Source: DASZHJ01 sp035541215
GTDB taxonomy: Bacteria; Pseudomonadota; Alphaproteobacteria; ATCC43930; CGMCC-115725
Length of the DNA: 64,000 nt
Direction: 5' to 3'
Assembly (NCBI GenBank): GCA_035541215.1
Contig: DATKNV010000033.1
Span: forward strand, 13,583-77,582
This document shows, piece by piece, positions 41,983 to 50,203 of this stretch (its first letter is position 1; every line of letters starts with the position of its first letter). Below the pieces are notes generated by a model, which saw nothing but the letters and a program-made list of their open reading frames with translations, was not told the DNA's origin and ran no database searches. The position numbers were made by a program, and so were the translations under genes.

Positions 41983-42993
41983 TCAGCTCGTGCGCCGGAT
42001 GCGCGGATTGATGACGCCGTAAAGGATGTCGACCAGCAGGTTGACCGCCATCACGACGCTGCCGAGCATGAGCACGCCGCCCTGCAGCACGGGATAATCC
42101 CGGCGATTGATCGCCTCGACCAGCCATTTGCCGACGCCGGGCCAGGCGAAGACGGTCTCCGTGAGGATCGCGCCCGCGAAGAGCGCGCCCACTTGCAGCC
42201 CGATCACGGTGACGACGGGGATGAGCGCGTTGCGGAGCGCGTGCACCGAGACGACCCAGATCGGCGCCAGCCCCTTCGCGCGCGCGGTGCGGATGTAGTC
42301 CTCGCCCAGCACCTCCAGCATCGCCGAGCGCGTCATGCGCGCGATGATCGCGAGCGGCACGGTTCCCAGCACGATCGTCGGCAGGATCAGATGCGCGACC
42401 GCAGAGGCGAAGGCGCCCTCGTCCTCCGAGAACCAGGAATCGATCAGCAGGAAGCCGGTACTGGGCTCGATGAAATAGGCGGCATCGATGCGGCCCGAGA
42501 CCGGCGTCAGCTCCAGCACGTTCGAGAACAGGAGGATCAGCAGCAACCCCCACCAGAAGATCGGCATCGAATAGCCCGTGAGCGAGGTCGCCATGATGCC
42601 GTGGTCGAAGATCGTATTGCGCCTGACCGCCGCGATGATGCCCGCGGGGAGACCCAGCAGGACCGCGAAGAGCACGGCGCAGATCGAGAGCTCGACGGTC
42701 GCGGGGAAAAGCGCTGCGAATTCCTCGGTCACGCGCTGATGCGTGATGACGGAGATGCCGAGATCGCCGTTGACGACGTGCCAGACATAGACGCCGTACT
42801 GCACGATGAGCGGCTTGTCGAAGCCGTACTCCGCGCGAAGCTGGGCGTGGCGCACGGGGTCGATCCCGCGCTCCCCCGCAAGCGTCTCGATGGGATCGCC
42901 GGGGATCAGATGCACGAGCAGGAAGGCGAGCAAGGTCACCCCGATGAAGGTCGGGATGACCAGGCTCACGCGGGTCAGAACGAACCGGAACAT
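41983..42993 (-). CDS. dppB: Dipeptide ABC transporter permease (DppB type)
   Basis: A 336-residue permease with the family N terminus (LVIPTFIGVTLLAFLLVHLIPGDP), six helices, and the coupling loop DYIRTARAKGLAPIWVVSVHALRNALIPVVTVIG. It is separated from dppA by a strong hairpin and from dppC by four bases, consistent with one transcript in which dppA is made in excess. Confidence 0.93.
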   Translation of the reverse strand: MFRFVLTRVSLVIPTFIGVTLLAFLLVHLIPGDPIETLAGERGIDPVRHAQLRAEYGFDKPLIVQYGVYVWHVVNGDLGISVITHQRVTEEFAALFPATVELSICAVLFAVLLGLPAGIIAAVRRNTIFDHGIMATSLTGYSMPIFWWGLLLILLFSNVLELTPVSGRIDAAYFIEPSTGFLLIDSWFSEDEGAFASAVAHLILPTIVLGTVPLAIIARMTRSAMLEVLGEDYIRTARAKGLAPIWVVSVHALRNALIPVVTVIGLQVGALFAGAILTETVFAWPGVGKWLVEAINRRDYPVLQGGVLMLGSVVMAVNLLVDILYGVINPRIRRTS

Positions 42994-43007
42994 TGCGCGG
43001 GAAAACC

Positions 43008-43037
43008 GGCGCCCGGTCCGGGATCGGACCGGGCGCC
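43008..43037. promoter_or_regulatory. Intercistronic hairpin between dppA and dppB
   Basis: A perfect 12-bp inverted repeat (GGCGCCCGGTCC 43008-43019 / GGACCGGGCGCC 43026-43037, six-base loop) sits seven bases after the dppA stop. It has no U-run, so it more likely protects the dppA message from 3' decay or partly attenuates than fully terminates. Confidence 0.7.
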
Positions 43038-43044
43038 GCCGATG

Positions 43045-44643
43045 CTATTTGAGGTCGACGCCGTAGAAGACGTGGGCGCCGAAGGGGCTGAGCTTGAAGT
43101 CCACGACGTTGTTACGCACCGCCGCGAACTGGATCGAGTGCGCGACGGTGACCCAAGGCGCCTCCTCCTTGAAGATCACCTGCGCCTGCTTGTAGAGCTC
43201 GGTGCGCTTCTTGATGTCGGTGATGTGCTCGGCCTCGATGATGAGATCATCGAAGGGCTTGTAGCACCACTTCGCGACGTTGCTGCCGTTGGCCTTGGCG
43301 GAATCGCAGCCGAGCAGCACGTGCAGGAAGTTGTCGGGATCGCCGTTGTCGCCGGTCCAGCCGAGCTGGACCATCTGGTGCTCGCCGTTCTGGGCGCGCT
43401 TGCGGTACTCGCCCCACTCGTAGCTCTTGATCTCCGCCTTGATGCCGACCTTGGCGAGATCGGCCTGCATCAGCTCGGCGATGCGGCGGGCGTTGGGGTT
43501 ATAGGGACGCTGCACCGGCATCGCCCAGAGATCGGTCTCGAAGCCGTTGGGATATCCGGCCTCCGCGAGGAGCTTCTTCGCCTTCTGGGGATCGTAGGGG
43601 TAGTCCTTGACGGCGTCGTTGTAGCTCCAGAGCACCGGCGGGATCGGGTTCTTCGCGACGACGCCCGCGCCCAGATAGACCGCGTCGATGATCGCCTTCC
43701 GGTTGATCGCCATGTTGACGGCCTGGCGCACTCGCTTGTCGTCGAACGGCTTTTTCTGCGTTTGGAAGGCGAGGTAACCGATGTTCATGCCGGCCTGCTC
43801 GAGCAGCTTCAGGTTCTTGTCGGCCTTGATGGCGTCGCGGTCGGCCGGGTTCGGGTAGGGCATCACTTGGCACTCGTTCGCCTTGAGCTTCTGCAGCCGC
43901 ACCGAGCTGTCGGGCGTGATCGCGAAGACGAGGTCGTCGATCTTCGCCTTGCCGCGGAAGTAAGTCGGGTTCGCCTTGTAGCGGACGATCGCGTCCTTCT
44001 GATACTGGATCAGCATGAAGGGGCCGGTGCCGACGGGCTCCTGGTCGACCTTCTCGGGCGTTCCCGCCTTCATCATGAGGTCGGCGTATTCCTTGGAAAT
44101 GATGGAGGAGAAATCCATGGCGAGGTCGGCGATGAAGGGCGCCTCGGCCTGGTTGAGCTCGAACTTGACGGTGTAGTCGTCGACTTTGGTGATGGACTTC
44201 AGCAGTTTGTCGAAGCCCATATCGTTGAAGTAGCTGTGGTTGTCGCTGGTGACCTTGAAGAAGGGATTGTCCTGCTTCCACTGCCGCTCGAAGCTGAAGA
44301 TCACGTCATCGGCGTTGAAGTCTCGGGTCGGCTTGAAGGTCTTCGTGGTCTGCCACTTCACGCCCTTGCGCAGATGGAAGGTGAAGGTCTTGCCATCGGA
44401 GGAGACGTCGTAGCTGGTGGCGAGGCCCGGCTCGACTTCGGTCGTCCCGCGCTTGAAATCCATGAGACGGTCGTAGATCTGGCGACCCGACGCGTCGAAG
44501 GTCGTTCCGGTCGTGTTGATCGCGGGGTAGAAGTTCTCCGGGCTGCCCTCGGAGCAATAGACGAGGGTCTTGGCCGATGCCGCATGCGCGCCCGCGAGCG
44601 CAAGGGTCAAGACGGCAGTCGCCGCCAGCAATCTCGATTTCAT
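43045..44643 (-). CDS. dppA: Dipeptide ABC transporter substrate-binding protein (DppA type)
   Basis: A 532-residue family-5 binding protein: signal peptide (about 1-23, ending AHAASA), then KTLVYCSEGSPENFYPAIN and GLATSYDVSSDGKTFTFHLRKGVKW as in DppA. Later GYLAFQTQKKPFDD and DNGDPDNFLHVLLGC fit the dipeptide group. It presents peptides (or haem, in some species) to DppBC. ATG 44643 gives the signal peptide. It is the first gene of the operon; the upstream 97 bases must carry the promoter. Confidence 0.93.
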   Translation of the reverse strand: MKSRLLAATAVLTLALAGAHAASAKTLVYCSEGSPENFYPAINTTGTTFDASGRQIYDRLMDFKRGTTEVEPGLATSYDVSSDGKTFTFHLRKGVKWQTTKTFKPTRDFNADDVIFSFERQWKQDNPFFKVTSDNHSYFNDMGFDKLLKSITKVDDYTVKFELNQAEAPFIADLAMDFSSIISKEYADLMMKAGTPEKVDQEPVGTGPFMLIQYQKDAIVRYKANPTYFRGKAKIDDLVFAITPDSSVRLQKLKANECQVMPYPNPADRDAIKADKNLKLLEQAGMNIGYLAFQTQKKPFDDKRVRQAVNMAINRKAIIDAVYLGAGVVAKNPIPPVLWSYNDAVKDYPYDPQKAKKLLAEAGYPNGFETDLWAMPVQRPYNPNARRIAELMQADLAKVGIKAEIKSYEWGEYRKRAQNGEHQMVQLGWTGDNGDPDNFLHVLLGCDSAKANGSNVAKWCYKPFDDLIIEAEHITDIKKRTELYKQAQVIFKEEAPWVTVAHSIQFAAVRNNVVDFKLSPFGAHVFYGVDLK

Positions 44644-44740
44644 GTCGTTGGACTCCCCGATTGATTCGATTGCCCGCGCTCGCCTCATTGGCCCCGCCGC
44701 GCGGCATTGAGGTTGAGGCTACTGTCGTCCCGCAGGCCCG

Positions 44741-45682
44741 TCAATCGAGCCGCCGCCGCGCGCCGAGCCTGCGATAGACGGGCGCAAGGACAGCAGGCAG
44801 CAGGTAGATCGGGAGTTGCGCGCAGACGAAATAGAGCAGCAAATCCGGCGAGACCGCCGCGCCGAGATTGGCCCAGACCATGGCCATGTTCTTGTTGCCG
44901 CCTATTAGGCCAACGGTGAGCGCAGCGGGGCGCTCGAGCCAGCCGAAGAGAACGGCGCTCACGGCCTGGAGGCCGGCGCTCGCTCCGATCGCGGCCGCGG
45001 AATAGGCCAAGACCGCGAGCGGCTCCTCGATGATCCGCCTCCACATCCCGTCCATGATCGCAATCGCGAAGAGCACCAGCAGCAGGACGTTGAACCCGTT
45101 GATCTCGCGCGCGCGGCGGTCGAGGCGCGCGACGCCGATGACCCGGCGCAGGACGAGGGCAAGGACGCCGGCGCCGAGCACGAAGAGCGCGAGGCGCTCC
45201 ATCAGCGGGAGCATGGCGATCCCGAGATCGAGTCCGATCAGGCCCAGCACCAGCGGCGGGAGGGTCAAGGGCATCAAGAATGTCCCGAACACCATCACCA
45301 GAAGCGAGAGCGAGGCATCGAGCCCCATCAGCATCGCGATCGCCGGGAGCGAGGTCATCGGCGGCGAGGCGCACCAGACCACCAGCGCCTGGCTCAAGCC
45401 CGCGGGAAGGCCGAGGAGCCGCGCCACCGCCGCGATCAGAACCGGCGAGACCACGAGCGCCCACAGCACCACGAGCGCGATCCGCAGCGGTCGGCGTGCA
45501 TGAAATGCCACGCGCGGCCATTCGATCCTCAGCATGATCGAGGTCGTGATCGCGAAGACGAAGATCGGCAGGAGCGGCGCCATTGCATGCGCGAGCGGCG
45601 GGAGCGCGAGGCCCACGGCGAGGCCCGCCGCCAGCAACACCGGGCCGTGCCGGTCGAGGTAAGCGAGGGCGCGGAGGATCAT
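44741..45682 (-). CDS. Bile acid:sodium symporter (BASS) family transporter
   Basis: A 313-residue protein with about nine to ten hydrophobic helices, including VVWCASPPMTSLPAIAML and the crossover-type IGGNKNMAMVWANLG. These parts resemble the BASS family, whose members move organic acids with sodium. ATG 45682 is used; the longer frame belongs to an antisense reading of the next gene. It lies 10 bases downstream of the FAA hydrolase gene, suggesting the transporter imports a precursor of the acid that enzyme splits; that link is inferred. Confidence 0.8.
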   Translation of the reverse strand: MILRALAYLDRHGPVLLAAGLAVGLALPPLAHAMAPLLPIFVFAITTSIMLRIEWPRVAFHARRPLRIALVVLWALVVSPVLIAAVARLLGLPAGLSQALVVWCASPPMTSLPAIAMLMGLDASLSLLVMVFGTFLMPLTLPPLVLGLIGLDLGIAMLPLMERLALFVLGAGVLALVLRRVIGVARLDRRAREINGFNVLLLVLFAIAIMDGMWRRIIEEPLAVLAYSAAAIGASAGLQAVSAVLFGWLERPAALTVGLIGGNKNMAMVWANLGAAVSPDLLLYFVCAQLPIYLLPAVLAPVYRRLGARRRLD

Positions 45683-45692
45683 CGCCGGCGAG

Positions 45693-46550
45693 CTAAGCAG
45701 CCCGCACCTCCACACGCATCGAGCCGATACCAGAGATCGCGGCTTCCATGACGTCGCCGGGCCGCACCGGGCCCACGCCCTCGGGCGTCCCCGAGAGGAG
45801 CACGTCGCCCGGCAGCAGCGTGTAGAAGGACGAGGCGAGCTCGATGAGCGTGCCGAGCCCGAGCACGAGGTCGCGGGTGTTCGCGTGCTGGCGCCGCTCG
45901 CCATTGACCGCGATCGAGAGATCGAGCTGCGTCGGATCGAAGATCTCGTCGGCGGTCACCATCCAGGGGCCGAGCACGCAGTAGGAGTCGCAGGATTTGC
46001 GCAGGCTGCGCTCCTCGGGGCCGCGGATGGTCATGTCGAGGCCGATGGCATAGCCCGCGACATGGGAGAGCGCATCCGCCGCGCGCACGCGGTCGGCGGT
46101 CTTGCCGATGACGAGTGCGAGCTCCACCTCGTGATCGTTGCGCCGGTCGAGATGGCGGAGAGCGACACCCTCTGACGGTCCGACCAGAGCGCTCGTCGCC
46201 TTGAGGAAGAGTCCCACGCGCTGGATCTCCTCGACCTGCTTCTGAAAATGGATGGCCGCATCGGCGCGGGCCTCCTCGAGGTGGCGGCGGTAGTTGACGG
46301 GCGCCGCGACGATCTTGCTGGGATTGGCAACCGGGCTCAGCAGGCGCACCCCGGAGAGCGGGCGCGCAGGCGCGCGCTCGAGCTCGAGCTCGATCTGCGG
46401 CCTGAGCTCGCCGAGCGCCGCCAGCAGCGGATCGCCCTTGGGGAGCGGCCAGCGCTGCGCGGGAAGCCGCGCCACCACCGGCGTCACGTCGCGCACCTCG
46501 CTCCCGATCACCACGCCCAGGCGATTGTCGTCGAACCTGCAGAGTCTCAT
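45693..46550 (-). CDS. Fumarylacetoacetate hydrolase family protein
   Basis: A 285-residue FAH-family enzyme with KIVAAPVNYRRHLEEA, the metal-binding DHEVELALVIGK (Glu ligands), IGLDMTIRGPEERS and LLSGTPEGVGPVRPGD. Family members cleave C-C bonds in acylpyruvates or isomerise and decarboxylate aromatic meta-cleavage products. The exact substrate is unknown. It forms an apparent operon with the downstream BASS transporter and the upstream thioesterase, with gaps of 10 and 18 bases. Confidence 0.9.
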   Translation of the reverse strand: MRLCRFDDNRLGVVIGSEVRDVTPVVARLPAQRWPLPKGDPLLAALGELRPQIELELERAPARPLSGVRLLSPVANPSKIVAAPVNYRRHLEEARADAAIHFQKQVEEIQRVGLFLKATSALVGPSEGVALRHLDRRNDHEVELALVIGKTADRVRAADALSHVAGYAIGLDMTIRGPEERSLRKSCDSYCVLGPWMVTADEIFDPTQLDLSIAVNGERRQHANTRDLVLGLGTLIELASSFYTLLPGDVLLSGTPEGVGPVRPGDVMEAAISGIGSMRVEVRAA

Positions 46551-46568
46551 GACGCCTCCGGAATGAAT

Positions 46569-47060
46569 TTATGCCCTCTCGGGCTTGTTGCGGAGGCCGA
46601 CGCTGCGGCCGAGCTGCGGCGGCCTCGGCAGCAGGCGATGCTCGGCGAGCATCGCCTCGATCCTGGCCGTGGCCTCGGGCGGGAACGGCACCGCGCGCGG
46701 CACCCGCATATCCACGTGAGCTGCCATGAACTCGATGGTCGCAGCGAGATAGTTCTCCTCGCCGTGGCGCATGCTGTGAAAGAAATGGAGCCGCTTCTCA
46801 TCGGCGTCGACGAGCTGAGTTGTGATCGCAATCGGATCCCCCTTCTTGAGCTCGCGCGCGTAGGTCACGTGCCCCTCGAGCGCGTAAAGCGAGTGCTCCG
46901 TCGCCCGGACATAGGCCAATCCGATGCCGAGGCGGTCGAAAAGCGCGTCGGTAGCCTTGTCGAAGGCGACCAGATAGTAGGCGAGGTTCATGTGGCCGTT
47001 GTAGTCAATCCACTCCGGCAGCACGCGGGCACGATAGGGCGGGAGGGGTTCGGCTGGCAT
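46569..47060 (-). CDS. Hotdog-fold thioesterase
   Basis: A 163-residue hotdog protein with PEWIDYNGHMNLAYYLVAFD at the N terminus; the DYNGHMN motif is typical of 4-hydroxybenzoyl-CoA and betainyl-CoA type thioesterases, where the Asp or His acts in catalysis. VTYARELKKGDPI and RLHFFHSM complete the fold pattern. It probably hydrolyses an acyl-CoA in the same pathway as the adjacent FAH enzyme. It diverges from the GGDEF gene. Confidence 0.87.
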   Translation of the reverse strand: MPAEPLPPYRARVLPEWIDYNGHMNLAYYLVAFDKATDALFDRLGIGLAYVRATEHSLYALEGHVTYARELKKGDPIAITTQLVDADEKRLHFFHSMRHGEENYLAATIEFMAAHVDMRVPRAVPFPPEATARIEAMLAEHRLLPRPPQLGRSVGLRNKPERA

Positions 47061-47167
47061 GCGGGGTGCTCCGGGACATTTGGGCCGCGGACCGGTTGTT
47101 TACCCAATCTCTACCATTTCCCGCAACGATCTCGCCTGAACGACCAGCGCCGGAAATTCTCGGAAAG

Positions 47168-48241
47168 ATGGGTAAAATTGTGGGTTTCCCCCAGCATGCA
47201 GGACTCAGCGAGGCGGCGATCGCCGCGATGAGCGCCCGCGGCGTCTCGCCAACGCCGCAGAACTACGCGCTTTGGTACGGCTACGTCAGCGGCTTGCAGC
47301 CGGAGCTCAGCCGCGCGGTCGACGCGCTCATCGCGGACGGCACGCCCTTCACGGACATGCTCTGCCGGGAGCTCCACGACCGGTTCTGCGATGCGGGCCG
47401 GCACCTGGGCGTGCTTCAGCAGACCGGGGCCGAGCTCGATCAGGCGGTGGGCCGCGCCATGACCTTGATCGCGGGCGCGGCCGGCGACGCGCAGAGCTTC
47501 AACAAGGCGCTCGACGAGGTCTCGGGCCAGCTCGCGGGCGGGCAGCCCGCCGAGCGCGTGCGCGGCGTCGTCTCGTCCCTGCTGGCGCAGACGCAGCGCG
47601 CGACCGAGCGCAACCGCAGCCTCGAGCTCCGCCTCACTCAGACCTCGAGCGAGCTTGCGGAGCTTCGGCAGAACCTCGAGGTGGTGCGACGCGAGGCGCT
47701 GACGGATCCGCTGACGGGGATCGCCAATCGCAAGCTCTTCGACACGCGGCTGCGCGAGGCCGCGCGCAACGCCACGGAGAACGACGAGCCGATGGCGCTG
47801 CTGATGCTCGACATCGACCATTTCAAGAAGTTCAACGATACTTACGGCCATCAGCTCGGCGACCAGGTGCTGCGCCTCGTCGCGAAGACCCTGACCGAGA
47901 GCATCAAGGGCCGCGACACCGCCGCGCGCTACGGCGGCGAGGAATTCGCGATCGTCCTGCCGCAGACGCGGCTCGAGAATGCGGTGACGCTGGGTGAGCA
48001 GATCCGCCGCACGATGGTGCGCCACAAGATCGTGCGCAAGGACACCGGCGAGGAATACGGCATCATCACGCTCTCGATCGGCGCCGGCGCCTATCGCAAG
48101 GACGAGGCGCTCGGCGAGCTGATCCGCCGCGCGGACGGCGCGCTCTATCACGCCAAGCGAACGGGGCGGAACCGCGTCGTCGCAGAGGACGACGTGCCGC
48201 CGGAGGTCTTGGCCGCGGGCGAGAGCGCGAAGGCGGGCTAG
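47168..48241 (+). CDS. Diguanylate cyclase (GGDEF)
   Basis: A 357-residue cytoplasmic protein. The first ~165 residues are helical with no named sensor, then a coiled-coil-like stretch (TERNRSLELRLTQTSSELAELRQNLEV) leads to a GGDEF domain starting at DPLTGIANRKLFD. The active site reads RYGGEEF near residue 255, so it should make cyclic di-GMP; I did not find the RxxD inhibitory site in its usual place five residues upstream. ATG 47168 is preferred to an in-frame start at 47066, which lies in the divergent promoter region. Confidence 0.9.
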   Translation: MGKIVGFPQHAGLSEAAIAAMSARGVSPTPQNYALWYGYVSGLQPELSRAVDALIADGTPFTDMLCRELHDRFCDAGRHLGVLQQTGAELDQAVGRAMTLIAGAAGDAQSFNKALDEVSGQLAGGQPAERVRGVVSSLLAQTQRATERNRSLELRLTQTSSELAELRQNLEVVRREALTDPLTGIANRKLFDTRLREAARNATENDEPMALLMLDIDHFKKFNDTYGHQLGDQVLRLVAKTLTESIKGRDTAARYGGEEFAIVLPQTRLENAVTLGEQIRRTMVRHKIVRKDTGEEYGIITLSIGAGAYRKDEALGELIRRADGALYHAKRTGRNRVVAEDDVPPEVLAAGESAKAG

Positions 48242-48723
48242 CGGTCCTCGCGCGCGAGCGCCTCGAGCGCCGTGCCTTCCGCGCGATAGGGCAGCCATTG
48301 CTCCATGTGGCGGATGCCCAGACGCCGGTAGAAATCGCGCGCGGGGTTCCAGTGCAGCACCCAGAAATCGAGCCGGCCGCCGCCGCGCTCGAGGGCGATC
48401 GCCGCGAGCCGCGCCATGAGGCGGCGCCCGACGCCGAGCTTCCGTGCCCATTCCAGGACGAAGATGTCCTCGAGATAGATGCCGGGTCGGCCGAGCCAAG
48501 TCGAGAAATTGGGGAAGAAAAGGGCGAAGCCCGCAGGGCGCTCGCCCACGAAAGCGAGGAGCGCCTCGAAGCGCCGCTCCGGCCCGAAGCCGTGGCGGAG
48601 GAAATCCGCCTCGGTCGCGACCACGGCCTCCGGCGCCTTCTCGTAGAGGGCGAGCGCGCGGACGAGGTCGAGCAGGGTGCCGACGTCGTCGGCCGTGGCG
48701 AAGCGGAGGAAAATCTCGCTCAT
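48238..48723 (-). CDS. GNAT-family N-acetyltransferase
   Basis: A 161-residue GNAT protein with IYLEDIFVLEWARKLGVGRRLMARLAAIALERG (motif A) and HWNPARDFYRRLGIR (motif B). The N-terminal part (DLVRALALYEKAPEAV) matches the diamine/thialysine acetyltransferase group, so a polyamine-like substrate is possible. It converges on the GGDEF gene with overlapping stops and follows the SLC13 transporter by seven bases. Confidence 0.88.
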   Translation of the reverse strand: MSEIFLRFATADDVGTLLDLVRALALYEKAPEAVVATEADFLRHGFGPERRFEALLAFVGERPAGFALFFPNFSTWLGRPGIYLEDIFVLEWARKLGVGRRLMARLAAIALERGGGRLDFWVLHWNPARDFYRRLGIRHMEQWLPYRAEGTALEALAREDR

Positions 48724-48730
48724 GTCGATC

Positions 48731-50002
48731 CTAATCCGCGCCGGGAAAGAACGGCAGCCAGTCCCAGAAGGCGAGCCAGAGGAGCGCGAAGGCCATGGAG
48801 AGGAGGGTGATGGGGACGCCCGCCCGCGCGTGCTCGGCGAAGGTGATGCGCACGCCGTAGGTCGCGGCGCGGTCGGCCACGATGAGATTGGCGAAGCTTC
48901 CCACCAGCAGCAGGTTGCCCGCGAGCGTCGAGAGGAGGGCGAGCGCATAGAGCGCGCCCTGGGGCGCGTCGGGCCAGATCTGCAGGAGGAAGATCACGGA
49001 GGGCACGTTGCCGATGGTGTTGCTCATCAGCAGCGTCAGCGGCGTCAGCACCGTGAGATTGTCGGGCATGAGGCCGCCGCTCTGCAGCGAGGAGATGAAA
49101 GTCCAGGGTATGCCGGTATCGTGGAGCGCGCCCGTGACCGCGAAGAGACAGGCGAAGAGCAGCAGCAGCGGCCAATCCACGCCCGCGATCATGGTGCGGC
49201 TCGTGACCTTGCGGCTCGCCATCAGCAGCGCCGCCAGCAGCAGCGCGGCAACCTCGCGCTGCAACGAGGTCGTGAAGGAGAGCAGCAGCAGCGCGACCGC
49301 GACGAGGCCCTTCACGGTCTGGAGACGATCATGCGGGTGGAACGGCACTTCCGGCAGATCCGGCGGCAGCGCCTCGAGATTCGCCATGCGGCCGCGCCAG
49401 AGGAACCAGATGACGCCGAAGACGACGCCGAGCGCGACGAGGGCGGGAATGCCGCAGGCTCCGAGGAAGCTCCAGAAATTCAGGTTCCCCACCTGTCCGA
49501 TGGCGATGTTCTGGGGATTGCCGATGAGCGTGGCGGCGGAGCCCGCATTGGTTGCGGCGGCGAGCGCCAGCACGAAGGGCCTGGGATCGAGACCGCGCCG
49601 CCGCACGCCCGCGATGAGGAGCGGCGTGAGGCCGATCAGCAGAATGTCGTTGGCGAGGAACGCCGAGAGCCCGCCGCAGACGGCGACCGTGAGTCCGAGG
49701 AGCGCCGCGGGGCCGCCGCGAGCCGCCATCAACCGCTGGACGCAGACGTCCAGGAAGCCCGAAGCCGCGAATTGCGCGGAGATGATCATGAGCGCGAACA
49801 GCAGGAACAGCGTCGCGGTGTCGATGTCGTTGGTGATGTCGTCGGTCGTGGCGGCGCCGGTGCCGAGGAGAGCGATCACGCCGAGGAGCGCGATGCCCGT
49901 GCGGTCCACCTGCAGCCAAGGCAGCCGCCCTGCCGCCATCCCCAGATAGGTCAGCAGGAAGATGAGGACGGTGACGGCGTTGGCGATGTTGGCGTCTTGC
50001 AT
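48731..50002 (-). CDS. SLC13/arsenite-permease-superfamily anion transporter
   Basis: A 423-residue membrane protein with about 11 hydrophobic helices. Two repeated signature regions are visible, FLANDILLIGLTPLLI with NAGSAATLIGNPQNI, and LMSNTIGNVPSVIFLL with GSFANLIVADRA; these are the helix-hairpin anion/sodium sites of the ion-transporter superfamily. The substrate (dicarboxylate, sulfate, arsenite or other anion) is not predictable. It is in an apparent operon with the GNAT gene and divergent from the TIR-Sel1 gene. Confidence 0.88.
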   Translation of the reverse strand: MQDANIANAVTVLIFLLTYLGMAAGRLPWLQVDRTGIALLGVIALLGTGAATTDDITNDIDTATLFLLFALMIISAQFAASGFLDVCVQRLMAARGGPAALLGLTVAVCGGLSAFLANDILLIGLTPLLIAGVRRRGLDPRPFVLALAAATNAGSAATLIGNPQNIAIGQVGNLNFWSFLGACGIPALVALGVVFGVIWFLWRGRMANLEALPPDLPEVPFHPHDRLQTVKGLVAVALLLLSFTTSLQREVAALLLAALLMASRKVTSRTMIAGVDWPLLLLFACLFAVTGALHDTGIPWTFISSLQSGGLMPDNLTVLTPLTLLMSNTIGNVPSVIFLLQIWPDAPQGALYALALLSTLAGNLLLVGSFANLIVADRAATYGVRITFAEHARAGVPITLLSMAFALLWLAFWDWLPFFPGAD

Positions 50003-50203
50003 CGGGAGGGTGTGGCGGTGGCGCGCGCTCGCCGCCCAGCTATATAGGGAAGGTCGGCGCGAGAAAAGCGCATTGCCGTGCGATCCGCTTCACTCGAAAA
50101 TCGCTTCGGCCGCTGGCAAAACCCCTCGCGTTTGGATACAAAGTAGGCAGTTGCGGGAGTCCCTTGGATTGTCGTCTAGGAACGAGCACGGGTTCGCGGA
50201 AGA

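Noticed and set aside
41977..44664. An 895-codon plus-strand frame opposite dppA-dppB.
   Set aside because: Antisense artefact of high GC; the minus-strand products are unmistakable transporter subunits.
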